From the NCBI GenBank assembly GCA_021234155.1, contig JAJEKV010000017.1:8377525-8441524 (forward strand): 64,000 nucleotides of DNA, read 5' to 3'. Within the stretch, counting starts at the first letter, position 1; each line of letters begins with the position of its first letter. The position numbers were made by a program, and so were the translations under genes. Source of the DNA: Isoetes taiwanensis (taxonomy: Eukaryota; Streptophyta; Lycopodiopsida; Isoetales; Isoetaceae). Below are positions 24,669-36,525 of this stretch, piece by piece. The notes below the pieces were generated by a model. That model was given only the letters and a program-made list of their open reading frames with translations. It did no database searches and was not told the DNA's origin.

Positions 24669-26577
24669 TTTTTTTTTTTTTGAAGGACGACAAACTCTTA
24701 TTCAATATTCCAAAAGAAGTACACACATAATTGCAAAGACATGAATAAAATCTCAGCATACAAAGACAATCCACTGAGTGCAGCCACCTGTCTATGCATA
24801 AGATAAGATACACAAATATTCCTCAAAAATCAAATATTTTTTCTCGGGAGCAAGCTGAGAACACAAGTATGCCTTCACCAATATGTCTTGCACCTCTTGA
24901 AGAACTTGATCAACACTAATTGATAAGCCTTTGAAGATTCACAACTGCCTTCTTTTCCAAAAAGACCACACCAACCAGCTTGAAGCTAAGTGGAAAGCCT
25001 ATTGCTGCAAGCTGTCCCAAGTGGAAGGATAAATGGCGAGAAGCACCTACTGGCTAGTCAAGGCCACATGGAAGAGAGATAGTAACCATGACCAGCCTGA
25101 CTGAACTTGATCATATAGAAAGAAGCAATGCTCGAGACTCTCAACTTGCCGCTTACACAGTGGGCAGTTATGAAATGCGGGGATAAAACTTATGAACCAA
25201 TACATTAACCCGCAGACATCTGTGAAGGAGTTGCCACCATAAGGCAGAAACTTTGGGATGAAGCAATTTATTCCAGACCCAGGACCACATACGCTTCCAT
25301 TGAGGAGGGGGAACGCGGAGCTGCCAACCAATCCGAGGGGGGACAATATCAACATTAACCAGCTTTTGATATAACGAATGCACGACGTTATGCATTAACA
25401 ATTTAGGGACCAATCCAAATAGGCAGATCAACTGGTTGTGAAGGAGCGTCTGGCAGAATGTCAGCCAGCTTTTGCCATAGAGCTTTATCCCATCGAGATA
25501 GCATAAACTTAGTTTGAAAAGCATCCCAAGGCAATAAGTGTCCAACCTCACCAACTGTGAGAATACCAGTAAGCCTCCAATGTTGTTGAGTCAATGGATG
25601 TACAGTAGCACACAGAGGCATGTGATTATCTAGAGGAATCCACCAACACAGAGAACCTACTTGTGCGCACATATCTGAATTAATCTTAAATAGCACATGA
25701 ACTGTCTCCCAAGAATCAAGCAGTCCCTTCAAGAAGGGGGAAGCATTCAGATATGGACGAAACTGAAAAAAGAGACACCAAGGAAGAACTGCCCTAAGTG
25801 CCAGTTTACCAAAAGGAAGTGCTTGAGCAACCAACATCATTCTAGGCAAATGTACCATGCCCACCAAATAGCGACAAATGAACTTAGATATCATAATTTT
25901 ACTCTGTAAATGAAAGTAGACATCCAGCAAATCTTGGTTTGATACATGTGGACTAAGCGACCTTCACAACCACACTGGTCTCAGTACCTGCCTAAATGAA
26001 GTTACAAACAATTGCAACAACCTCTTGAAACTTTGTTTGTGAGGCAAGTACAGCAGATGCCATATATACGTGAGTGTTGCTGAGAACCTATTTAGCAACT
26101 ACTATCCTCCCTGCTAGAGAAAGCTTAGCTATATTCCACCCGAAAAGATGCTTACACAGGCCTTCCACTATAACATTCCATGCATCTGAAGTAGAGATAT
26201 GTATACCCACAGGAATGCCCAAGAGTTTAGCGATCTTCCCATGAGGAAGCACTTTCCATGGATACTCATAAACACAGGGAGTGACATCCACATCCAAGGT
26301 CCATAAAGCAGAGCACTTTAGCCACCCAACAAGAACTCCTGATGCCAGCGAGAAAGAGTCCAGCAAAGGCTTAGCATTCTGAAGATTACCATCCTCAGCC
26401 ACTAGAAAGATAAATGTATCATCGGCACACTGATTACAAACTTCTTGAGATTCATCCTCCATAGTCAATCCCTGAATTACACCATCTTGAGTAGCCGAAG
26501 AGAACAGCTCGAATAATATCTCTGCCACAATAGTGAACAATAACGGGGCAAGGGGACATCCCTATCGAACTCCTAAT
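24669..26577 (-). mobile_element. LINE, 5'-truncated, RT C-terminal half
   Basis: On the - strand from right to left: a broken GVR-GCPLAPLLFTIVAE (reverse transcriptase motif, with TAG in place of Gln) at about 26575-26520, CADDTFIF (the FADD catalytic box) near 26425, and later LWWQLLHRCLRVNVLVHKF with CPLCKRQVESLEHCFF at 25240-25100 (zf-RVT). It ends at a 13-base T run at 24669-24681, the complement of poly(A). Several frameshifts show it is dead. It abuts the returning LTR sequence at about 26576. Confidence 0.8.
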
Positions 26578-26723
26578 GGATAATGGAACTCATAAGAATG
26601 GATTGTTCTTAATTGCAAATGAAAGATCAAAATTTTCACCAATACTATGGCTTCTGTAAAGTCCAACCTAGATCTAACCTTAAATTTATACAACAGGAGG
26701 TTCAACTCGACAGGCTTGTCATA
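26576..26723 (+). repeat. LTR copy 3, right part
   Basis: Resumes the LTR at ATGGATAATGGAACTCATAA and continues to a degenerate end (TTGTCATA where copy 2 has TCATCACA). No PBS follows; CCTCTGAGATC comes next. It is therefore the outer 3' border of the last LTR, and the CCTCT beside it may be one half of a target duplication. Confidence 0.75.
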
Positions 26724-29520
26724 CCTCTGAGATCTTGACACATAGTGCCGCTTAAAAGTGTTGGCAAGCTCCTTAAACTAGCACCTGCATTCGGGAAAAC
26801 CCTTCCACTATATGTGAACTAAACGCTTAAGGCGATGTCGTTACCTTGCCTTTATCCTTATCTTTCATGCCTTAAGCATTGACAAACTCTCTTGTCTAGC
26901 TAGACCTCTACTTCTGTCCTAGGTCTCTTTGTGCTAGAGAATTGTTCAAACTTCCCTTCCTTCCAAATGTTGCTCATAACAGAGTCGACCTCCTTGGGGT
27001 AGTCAGCACCTTTGTTTGTTTTGGTCTTAGCTGCCCTATCTCTACCAACCTTTTCACCAGATTCAACTTCACTGTCATCCCCTATTTCTATTTATTTTTC
27101 TGATTTGAATGAGTCACGGCTTGAGCCAGAACTGGATGACTTGTGTCGCTTCTGTTTCTTAGCTTTTCCCTTATTCTGAGCAACTGCCATTGGTTGTGCG
27201 AGCTGTTCCTGTGGTCCCTGTACTTCTTGAGCATTGGCATTTCATGTTGATCGGACCCTTTCGACTATCAAAGTCCTTAGCTTTTGAGCTGTAGACTATA
27301 TCTGCATAATTTCCCACTCACGAATCCTTAAACTAGACTCTTTGAATAGTGTCCATGGTATTAACTGGATCCTGGAATTAGTTGCTACGAGATACTTGAT
27401 TATGCCCTGGAGTCCTTGATGTTACATCAACTTGTTATGAGGTACTTTATTATTGCATTAGATGTATGATGTTGAATTGTTTACAAGACAAACAATAACA
27501 AGAGAACAATTATAATGCAAACAGTTCATATTATATTCCCTATATATAAGATATATCAATCAAATAAAATATCAATTCATTAATTTGATAAAAAGTACAT
27601 TCTAATTTTGCTTCTAACAACTTGCATCATGCATTTAGAATGGTAGTTTATAAACAATCATCGTTGCTCTGAAGCAAGAAAGCCTTCAGAGTGTTCAATT
27701 TTTGCAAAATAATATGCTTTGCTTACAGTTAATGTCATCACCCCTAATCTATGCTCAATTTTAACTTATACTGAAGTACTATATCTGTACCTCAAATTAT
27801 GCAATAAAAGGTTGAGAAGATACCCATTATAATCAATTCTACCATGAATACATGATATAAAGAACAAGATATGGACAAAATCATTCTTTATACAATAATA
27901 ATACCATCTATAACACTAATAAGAACGTCCATGGTGATTAGTTTACGGTGAAATATTATTTTATTATAATAAAGTATTATGTACATTTCTTATAATAACA
28001 TCCACTAGCATCCATAAAGCATAGAGGAATCTGAATGACGATTAGTCTAAGGTCAATCCATTGTTTACTACACTTATTCTTCCTGTACATTTCATGGAGA
28101 AGATTCTCTAACAAATGATGGATTCCCGTATGCATCAACAGTCATTCAAATAAATGAAGGATTCCCATCTGCATCAACAATCACTTCCGCATTAGCCTTG
28201 TCTATTTGTTGCTAAGTCCAGGCGAACTTTCATATCCATTTCAGTGTAGCCGATCCTTTCTAGGATGTCCTATTTGATCTCATCAGCATAATTACTAGGC
28301 ATTCTTGATCTATCTTCAATATCTCACTAAAGTTATCTTCCAGATCTGGATCATCATGTAGAGCAGTAAGAATGGACATGGTTGGCTTGTGATGCATTCT
28401 ATCGCAGATCTTACTGAATTCTGGAGAGTTTCCCTATAATTATCCTCAAGATCGAACGCGTCATCTATTAGCTCATTACCAACCAGTGGCATGAACTTAC
28501 CTGGCACAAATTTACAATCCATTACAACACATCCAAAACATCATGCAAAGCATCCAACTTTTTTAAAAGAGAATCTGTACTCTTTGTAATGTGCATGTCG
28601 GGGCATGTTCCAAAGAATTCTTCCCTTTTGATTCGTCTTCCACTTCCTCTTCCACTTCCACTTTGCCTTATGGTTCCTCTTTTCCTATCATCCCCTATAT
28701 CAAAATCAGAAGAATCAGAGGATTTTTGCAATTTTTTTTTTTTTTTTTTTTTTGGAGGGGGGCTTGGTTTCTTCTTGAAGAATTTGAGCAGTAGAGTGCT
28801 TTTCTTCATGGCTTGGGATGAGAAGAAAATTGGAAGGGGTGCAATTTTGGTGGGTATACATAAGCTTTATAACCTAGAAATTTCACGGCCATTCAAATCG
28901 AATGCACATCAAATCATTTAAATCGTCCAAAAATATTATCCTTTGGCATCATCACAAAGGTACATTATCGCTTATTACCCAAAACAAAAGAGGTTTATTG
29001 ATATTAAACTAAAGAATTACCAGCTGGCTATGATATCACTTGGCTTCACATATGAAATTCGAATCCATGCATCTGAAGGAATCTTGAAGGATTGGAAATA
29101 AATATTGAAATACTTTGATGTTCGCTAGCCAGTATGACCAACGTCAATAAACCATACCTTTTTTTTTGGGTTGATAAAACTAGCCAAGGGGCATCAACAA
29201 ATTCAACGTTTGCTTCATCAACTAAATCCGAGAGTTCACGCCATAGCTGTTATTCAAACAAATATCCTGCAATTCACGGAAGTCGGGACGTGGAGAAATC
29301 TGAAAATAAACAATGCTCTTACTTGATTTCTTAAGAAAATTTGCCTGTTTGATTTTCTTCAGCAGTACCAAATATCTTTAGGCAGAAAACAGGCTCTGAT
29401 ACTGCTGAGTAAACTTTTGTAACTAAACTCAATGCATTTCCATCGATTTGCTAGAAATTTGAATTGGAACATTGAATTTAAATTTGGCAGTTAGTACAAT
29501 ATTTTTGATAATCATTAAAG
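26724..29520. other. No supported gene
   Basis: AT-rich DNA. A 26-base T run lies at about 28729-28754. Two adjoining - strand ORFs (28522-28809 and 28316-28522) include a basic, Ser/Gly-rich segment (RKRGTIRQSGSGRGSGRR) and an acidic stretch (NELIDDAFDLEDNYRETL). They may be relics of one protein, possibly a transposase, but I see no diagnostic motif. The lysine run in the first comes from the homopolymer. Confidence 0.35.
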
Positions 29521-29533
29521 TTCATGCCACAAT

Positions 29534-29553
29534 TTGGTGCCAACCGCGGGGGA
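29534..29553 (+). promoter_or_regulatory. Possible LTR end and primer-binding site
   Basis: CCACA is followed by ATTTGGTGCCAACCGCGGGG, resembling plant Ty3 elements in which LTRs end in CA and the PBS begins TGGCGCC. No matching coding domains lie nearby, so this is a tentative solo-LTR or truncated-element border. Confidence 0.3.
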
Positions 29554-30085
29554 CAAAGGAGACATGTCAAGTGATCCGCTACAACGTGCTTTTGCCATGC
29601 ATACAGGTCCAGAGCAATGAGGCTCACAATCGCCTCAATCTAGACACGTACATCTTGGTAAGCTATGGGATGCCAGTACTTTAGAGTTGATAAAGACATC
29701 ATATATAAAAGCCAGATCAATTCCATGCTTGCTAGAGATCTATAGCAGTACATATTAACACATTTGCCTATGGAAGACGGTTGTGTCAATTCGAACTAGG
29801 GCACACCACTCCAGAATTGAGATGGGAATATGGGTCTGAGCAGAAAATAGGATCTGCCAAATGGAAGTTATTGAAGATGAGCGTCACACACTGCAGAATT
29901 GTCCAACATTTGCACCTATCAGGGCACGATATACCAGGCTTGTTACATCTAACCAACCACTATATGTAATATTGCAGGCACCTTCAGTAATGGCAGTAGC
30001 ATCATATATCCAAGAAGTGTTAGACATGTGAATTCAATTCACTATATTGTACAAATGTATTGTTTATCAGCAATCTTAATACTGG

Positions 30086-30213
30086 TAAGGTTTTCCCCTC
30101 GAAGATCCTTCGGGGCAGGGGCTTTTAAATCCTGAACAATAATAGGCATGTTGTGTTCTTATTTTCTTTGTGTGCCTATTGGTCTCCGTGGACAATAAAA
30201 TTCAATTCAATTC
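30086..30213 (+). repeat. LINE/SINE 3' tail, copy 1
   Basis: Contains GGTTTTCCCCTCGAAGATCC then GGGGCTTTTAAATCC (imperfect hairpin), followed 40-60 bases later by CCTATTGGTCTCCGTGGACA then ATAAAA and a TTCAA simple repeat. The same order occurs at 30354 and, for the 3' half, at 51961. A conserved hairpin-tail followed by variable simple repeats is expected for non-LTR retroelement 3' ends. The upstream body is not recognisable. Confidence 0.65.
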
Positions 30214-30353
30214 TCTTTCCATCACTTAATCTATCTTTATCTCTTTTGTATTATCTCTCTATCCCTTGATTATGTTGTATTCTTTTTCTTTCTCTTTATT
30301 TCTTTTCTATTTATCTCTTCATTCTATTATACTCTCCTTGGTCGATTCTTTGC

Positions 30354-30478
30354 CTGGTTTTTCCTCGAAAACCCTTGGGAGGGGTTTTTAATCCGGCCTC
30401 TGCTTTTTATTGGGTCCCATAGACCGATTGGTCTCCGTGGACGATAAAAGTAACTTCCTTCCTTCCTTCCTTCCTTCT
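30354..30478 (+). repeat. LINE/SINE 3' tail, copy 2
   Basis: GGTTTTTCCTCGAAAACCC, GGGGTTTTTAATCC, then GGGTCCCATAGACCGATTGG, TCTCCGTGGACGATAAAA and a (CTTC)n run. It is the most complete of the tail copies in the window. Confidence 0.7.
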
Positions 30479-32476
30479 ATTTCCTCATCCTCTTTTATGC
30501 ACTCTCAATCTTTTCATTCATCTCTATTCTATTCTATATTTCTTCTCTAGAAATGGAGAGGAACCTATTTTCCTTTTTTGGTGTATTCGCCATAAATATG
30601 AATTAAAAAACCTTAGAAACGCCCGAAAAGAAATACAAAATCATTTTTCACTACCTGGAAAATATCAAACAACTGGAGCCATTAGATCTTCAAATGTGTC
30701 GAGAATATGCCAAAACCAACTCTTTGATTAACAAATCCCTCCCCTTAACAAGGGCAGATCAAAAAATTGTTCCCGAGTATCGATTCTCCACAAATGGCAA
30801 TCTGCATATTTTTCAAAATTTTGGTCTCTTCCGAGTTCCTTATTTGAGCAGCTAAAGTGATTGAACTTTATGGTGCTCCTCAACACAGTTTCTCCTTGTC
30901 TCGATTGATCCCACTTGCTCAATGGCATCTCATTTTTAAGGTTGGTGTCTATAGCTTGAAGCTTTTCTTCTTCTGCACATCCACACACTCCAGAATTTTC
31001 TCCTATTGACTATTTTATCTTCAAGCGGTAAAGTGTCTAAGCTGAGACGAAGACATCACCTACTAAGCACTGGTTTCTTCTCGAAATGTTAAAATGTATA
31101 CGTTTTCTGTAGTCATCTTGAAGAAAATGTCCCATTGAGACATGCCTCTTATAATACCAAGAATGCTCTATAGACTTTTGGTGCTTGAGATCTTGATCAT
31201 CACCAAGATTTATGACTTTGGGTTAAGCTGGATGTCAGACATATACTATGGGTCACTGAGCCGCCTTTGTCAACATTTGTAGTTCAACGTTAGGATTGAA
31301 AGAAGATTTTGTACTTTTCTACAACACCCTAAGTGTGGAGTAAGAACTAATGATTAGGTGCTCCAGTGTTTCGAGGCCAAAAGTAACAATCATGGATGGA
31401 AGGTAAGAACTGACCAAGGAAAGGAGGTGCATTGGGGACAACGAAGCAATCTGGAGAGGTTTAGGCGGCATAATAACTACAATGCATGCAAGAGGGAAGC
31501 ATACACATGTTAAACTGGAATGAGCAACTAATGTCAAGGGGGGTGTGGTAATGAAATCCGAGGGGGGGGGGTTTTGATTGGAGAAAAGGGAACAGCCTTA
31601 GCCTCATGAAGCAATTAAAACTATATAAACTATGAATGGGGCGATAGGCAGACAGAAAAAAAAGCTGCAGAGAAAACAGATTGTTCACAGGAGGGGGCCG
31701 CCCTTCCACGCCAACAACTATTCACCACAATCGGGACAAGATAAGGTGGTGGTATCTCGGCCAATAGACATCCGCCACGTGGACGGAAGATCATCGGGAT
31801 AAGATATTTTTTAACGAACGAAGGATAACGAATTTCAAAACCCAGCGAATTAGGGCTAGCGAACGTCTCCATCGCAGCGATTTGAAGCAGAAATGGTATT
31901 AGAATGATGCGGAAGCCGGGCAGGCAGGCCCAGAATCAGACACAGGGCCGAAATAAAACAAGAATTAATAACTCCGCAGAAGAAACAAGCAGACTAGCGG
32001 TAAAAAATCTCGACAGCGATGGCGCCAAGAGCTCAAAAAGCAAGCCCCGGATCCAAATTTGGGGCCCTTTTTCTGTTCACGGAATGATATCGATCCCAAA
32101 AACGATGTCGCAAAAGACAATTTGTCAAATTGCGACAGAGTTGTATAACTTGTATCGCTCGAGGCTTTTTGGAAGAGTCAGGGGACAGATTTTGGCGTTG
32201 TTAATTTAATCGGCTGGTGGCAAAATGTCTGAAAAATGCTTGATTGGGTAGCATGGAGATGATCGGGCGGAGATGGCAGGTCAGATCGGGGGGTTTGAAT
32301 GGACCCACTGCTCGGGTTATGGAGTAATATATGTGGGCTCGCCAGGGAAAGGGCATATGGTGGGCTGTGCGGCTGTGGGTCGCCGGAGAGCTTGATTGAG
32401 GCGGTTTTGGTTTTGGTTTTAGTTTTTGGAAATTATCTGGTGTTTGGGTTTTGGGTTTTGGGTTTGGGATTGAAAA
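30479..32476. other. Intergenic DNA upstream of the BBX gene
   Basis: No coding domain is recognisable. An 11-base G run lies at about 31561-31571. The last 70 bases before the BBX start are GT-rich with repeated GGTTTTG/GGGTTTTGGG words and probably form the 5' leader. I cannot place a TATA box or transcription start. Confidence 0.4.
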
Positions 32477-34061
32477 ATGGAGGAGGATCCGCTGATCTGC
32501 AGCCTCTGCGAAAAGGAGCAAGCGCTGTGGTACTGTTCTGTAGATTCGGCTTATTTTTGCGAATCCTGCGATCAGAGCGTGCATCAGAATGGAATGGTGG
32601 CCCGGCACCAGCATCTGTGGCTTGGATCTAGCCCAATCGAGCAGGCGCAGCAGAGCCAGCAGCAGAGATTCATGGAGGCGGAGCCCCTGCGCCTGGTTGC
32701 CGCTGCAAGGAAAAAACGGCGAAGCAATCGGCAGGGCGCCGGAGTTGGGATCTCCAAGGTAATAAAAACAGAGCCCTCTCCTCCAATCGTGCCCTCTTCA
32801 GCAGCCCAGTACTTTGGATTCGAAGAAGAATCCCTGCAGCATGTCCCCTTCATCCCCCCGCCCCCGAATTACTCGCATTGCTCCGAGCACGCAGTCCCCA
32901 ATTTGGGAGACTCCTCCTCCGCCGGCAGCGAAGAATGTGCCGATGCATTGGAAGAATACGACGTCGATGAGTTTCTGAATTCCGCTGCAGATTACTGCGA
33001 AGATGAATCCGGGATTTGCAGCTTCATATCCAGCGAATCCACCGGATTTCTCGATTTCCCTCAGATGGAGGATTCGCTTGGAATTTTGGGGTTCTACGAT
33101 GGAAGGGAGGAGTCGGAATACGCAGGGGCAATCAGGAATTCAAATGTGGCACCCAATTGCCTGCCGGAATCAGAGGATGATCTGAAAAAGCTAACAGCGA
33201 ATGTGAGCATAATAAAGAGCGAGAAAGTGGAGCAATTTAATGCAGGGCAGGGCAGGGAAGAGGATTGGACGAGGCAACGGATTTGCTTAAGGCTGGATTA
33301 TGAAGATATATTGAATGTGTGGTCCAACAAAGGAGCCTTCTGCACAGACGAGAGCACCAGAAGAACGAGGGCCGTTTCTGTGCCTGACGATTCCAGTTCC
33401 GACGCTGCGGTATGTTTTAGCTTTATTTTTTTTCCTTTGTTTTTTCTCCTCTTTCTTTTCCACTCCTTTTCCATGTCCCTTTTTTTAGCTTGCCTTTGGG
33501 GCATTATGCCTTTTAGTCACATATCATGTGGTTTGGATGGTTTAGATGTTATGTTTGAATAGTGAAGGGGCTTGCCTTCTCTATTCTGTTCTATTCTTTG
33601 GGGCCTCGATGGTTTAGATGTCATGTGTTTTGAATAATGAAATTGCTATCAAACAGGGCAGCTCCGAAATGGGCGTGGTGCCAGATATGGAGGACAACGG
33701 AGGTCGAGAAGCTCGTGTTACTCGTTATCGCGAAAAACGGCGCACTAGGTTGTTTTCGAAGAAGATCCGCTATGAAGTTCGTAAGCTCAATGCTGAAAGG
33801 AGACCTAGATTAAAGGTAATAGAAAGGTTATTACAATTATTCCTATTGTTATACTAGTACTGTTATACTACTGCTAATGCTGCTAGTATTGCATAACACC
33901 TACTATGTTACCCTACTGGGAGTAATACATAGAAATCTATTACACTTTTCTTGCTTGCACGGTAGATTCATAAAGCTTATTCTTGATGTTCCTATTTAGG
34001 GTTTTGACATCCTTACATGTGTTTGCAGGGTAGATTCATCAAACGAGCCAATGACCTATAG
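32477..34061 (+). CDS. Single B-box plus CCT transcription factor (CONSTANS-like, BBX group III type)
   Basis: Three exons: 32477-33409, 33657-33815 and 34029-34061. All introns are GT-AG and phase 0, giving 374 codons to TAG. The B-box is residues 8-46, with C8, C11, C20, D23, C28, C31, H36 and H44 in exact spacing. The middle is acidic and Ser-rich. A GVVPD motif at 317-321 resembles the VP motif that binds COP1-type E3 ligases. The CCT domain is 328-372 (REARVTRYREKRRTRLFSKK, then RPRLKGRFIKR across the last intron). Known family members are nuclear regulators of light, clock or flowering outputs; CCT binds DNA with NF-Y subunits. One B-box followed by CCT fits Arabidopsis BBX14-17 rather than CONSTANS itself. 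The tiny 33-nt last exon completes CCT. No inactivating change is seen. The exact role in this plant is unknown. Confidence 0.93.
33410..33656 (+). other. BBX intron 1
   Basis: Starts GTATGTTTTAG and ends CAAACAG, phase 0, 247 bp. The reading frame stays open for 50 codons into the intron, so an unspliced transcript would give a protein without CCT. Confidence 0.85.
33816..34028 (+). other. BBX intron 2, splitting the CCT domain
   Basis: GTAATAG to TTTGCAG, 213 bp, phase 0. At 33961 it holds GGTAGATTCATAAAG, nearly the same as the start of the true exon 3 (GGTAGATTCATCAAACG at 34029), but preceded by GCAC in place of GCAG. Confidence 0.85.
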
Positions 34062-34306
34062 TCCTTTCTTCCTTCTTACCATTCTTTCGTGGCATCGCCA
34101 TCCACTACTAATAATCAACTGGCTTTTGTGCCACACACCTCTTTTATGTTTGGTTATTAGCCACGTCCCTTAAAGCATGTGGGGACTCAAATATAAGGCT
34201 GAATGCATCACTTTACCAATTTTGTGTCTTTAAAAAAATCTTACACAATGTTGACAACTATTAATAACATGCCAAATAACGTCACATTTTATTACTTCAT
34301 CAAAGT

Positions 34307-34433
34307 AGTTGATATGATGTATAAGGGTAATGTAATTGGGACAGGATTCCCCATTTGGCAACGACCGGCGGAGCCGGGAGATGCAAACTAGAATCCTAGA
34401 CAAATTGCATTACCTTTACAATATGACAGTTGG
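34307..34433. mobile_element. Small hairpin MITE, copy 1
   Basis: The left side (GTTGATATGATGTATAAGGG, then TAATGTAATT) pairs with the right side (AATTGCATTACCTTTACAAT, then ATGACAGTTGG). It shares end sequence with the copy at 34576, including the GTATAAGGGTAA word and the ...GTTGGGGAGC border. About 127 bp; too short to code. Confidence 0.6.
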
Positions 34434-34575
34434 GGAGCGCAAAATCCAGGTGCTTTATCAATGATTTTAATCGATTTCTTACCTGTGTAGCCGGTGATAG
34501 AGAATGAAGGATCAAAACAACATTCCTTGAAATCGGCACAGGTCAGAGAAATACTCCACCGGAAATTCGAGCGAC

Positions 34576-34726
34576 CCAACTGTTATATTGTATAAGGGTA
34601 AGCTATTTGGGACAACTTTCCCTGTTTGCCCGGTGGATGCTGCGGTCGACGGCAGCCGGGAGAAGCTCACCAGAGTAAACAGGGAAAGCTGGACCAAACA
34701 GCTTACCCTTACAATATAACAATTGG
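34576..34726. mobile_element. Small hairpin MITE, copy 2
   Basis: Inverted ends pair over about 50 bp: CCAACTGTTATATTGTATAA, GGGTAAGCT, TTTCCCTGTTT on the left, with AAACAGGGAAAGCT, AGCTTACCCTTACAATATAA, CAATTGG on the right. The centre is GC-rich (CGGTCGACGGCAGCCGGGAG). A clear target duplication was not found. Confidence 0.75.
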
Positions 34727-36525
34727 GGAGCTTGTTTGGTCACAATTGTCTTCAGTATTTAGCCTGTGCAGACAGTCATTGAGAATCAAAGGACCCAAAC
34801 ACGATTCCAGATTACTGGTGCAGTGGACGTGGCTGCACCAAATTGTAGTACCAGAACAGAATGCAACCCAACTGTTAGTTCTTCTAAGGTCGCACTAAAT
34901 AAAACTTTATGGAAATAACAATACAACATGTGCATATGGATCTTTTAGTTATCTAGATAAAGCAATAGTCTTTTATCAACCAATTGCCATTAATGCATGT
35001 TGAAATACAACACTTGATTAAGAAGGGCAGAGCACATGCCTTCGCCATTGCACAGCTACAAGGTAGTTGTCATGATTGATGCGATAATCAAACCAGCGGT
35101 CGCTCATGGTTCATAAATGAAGCAATATATATAACCTCGTGGAAGATAATAGTGCCCTCCAAGTTGTTGATCTCGGGTTCTTTGAAATGTTGATCTCGGG
35201 TTCTTTGAAATGTAACTTTTACAACCATAATGCATATGTGATGCCAATCATTTATCAACCTGACTTCATAGTTTACATTCTAAAGATAGAATTACTTGAT
35301 ACCTAGAAAGCATCAACTTCTTTTATTTACATTCCAAAGATAGGGTATAGATATGACATGTATTTGATATTTATGGTAATGTCTAGAATATGACCAAAAT
35401 CAGAAGGCCCCATTGAATCCAAAGGTACATTGATTTCTGAAAATAAACATGTTACATTTTACCTTTCCAATTATCTCAATTGTCCTTTTATACAAGTGAG
35501 AATATCCAACTAAACAAACTAATGGAGGCTAAACTAAATCCATTGAATGATGATCATTCAATAACCGTAAAGGTAAGTGGGTATCATTCTTGCATCTTCG
35601 GGGTCAGCCATTCTTGCTGCCCCCATGACCTGCAGAATCAGGTCACACCTACACGGCGCTCCCTGATTCTGCAGGTCATGGGGGCAGCAAGAATGGCTTC
35701 CCCGATGCCATTCTATATAACATCTTGGAACCCTAATTCCCTCGTTGAAGTAGTGAACACATCATCCTGAGGCAATTTAGATTAATCCATGTTTTGAAAT
35801 TTGAAGTCATAGCTTTGGACATAGATGAAGTTATTGATTCTTATCGATCCATGCAAATATTCTGTGGTCACCGTAAAGGTTACTTAGTAAATGGATTACT
35901 TATAGCTCTTTTGTATTACACATTAGATGGGAAGAGGAGGCATCTCACATTCCATATTGTACGAGCTTCAAATTTTCTCTTGGAGCAAAACTTTAATATA
36001 TTCGTTGGATTGCTTAATTACAATTACTTATGGCAATTCCAATTTCATATCAAGAATGGCAACAAATTTTTATATTCTATTTTGTGAATAAAACACTACA
36101 TAAAGAGAAATACAACATCTTGTTATAATTTTAACAAATAAGGAGAGCTTCAAGTATGTAGCATAATAATATAAGGTTCTAGGTGGATTTGACTTGGATG
36201 TACAAATGTTCATAACTGAAACCATAGACCACATTATTTAATAAAAAACCAAGGCTGTCAATGGGCAGTTTCCTTTGTTCTTATGCTCTTTTGATGCATC
36301 TATTGCCATATCATTTACGACAGACATGCCTTGTTAGATTTTTCTTTCCTTGACTATAAAGGCAGAAGAAATTGCATGTGGGAAAATGAGAATTGAAAAA
36401 AGTACAAGGGAGTTCAAAAGTAGCCGTCTGGGCAATTTTTATCTAAATACTTGCCTTTATATTTTATACAATGACTTCAATATTTATACAGAAGATATTA
36501 CTGTGAAATTACCTATTCTGTGATG
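34727..36525. other. No supported gene apart from one hairpin
   Basis: AT-rich DNA. A direct duplication TTGATCTCGGGTTCTTTGAAATG occurs twice near 35164-35211. The + ORF at 35794-36087 (97 codons) has no domain. The perfect inverted repeat at 35607-35697 is listed separately. Confidence 0.4.
35607..35697. repeat. Perfect 36-bp inverted repeat, 19-nt loop
   Basis: Arms 35607-35642 and 35662-35697 are exactly complementary over 36 bases (start GCCATTCTTGCTGCCCCCAT; end GGGGGCAGCAAGAATGGC). Weaker pairing continues outward (CATCTTCGGGG with CCCCGATGCC). An RNA from either strand would fold into a long uninterrupted hairpin, as expected of a young miRNA or siRNA-producing locus. The fold is as consistent with a simple inverted duplication; there is no expression evidence. 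Confidence 0.9.

Noticed and set aside
28522-28809. Lysine-rich ORF next to a 26-base T run
   Set aside because: The lysine block is the homopolymer itself; the rest lacks a diagnostic motif, so no function was assigned.
32201-32614. 137-codon - strand ORF opposite the BBX start
   Set aside because: Antisense of the leader and B-box exon; Pro/Lys-rich by composition.
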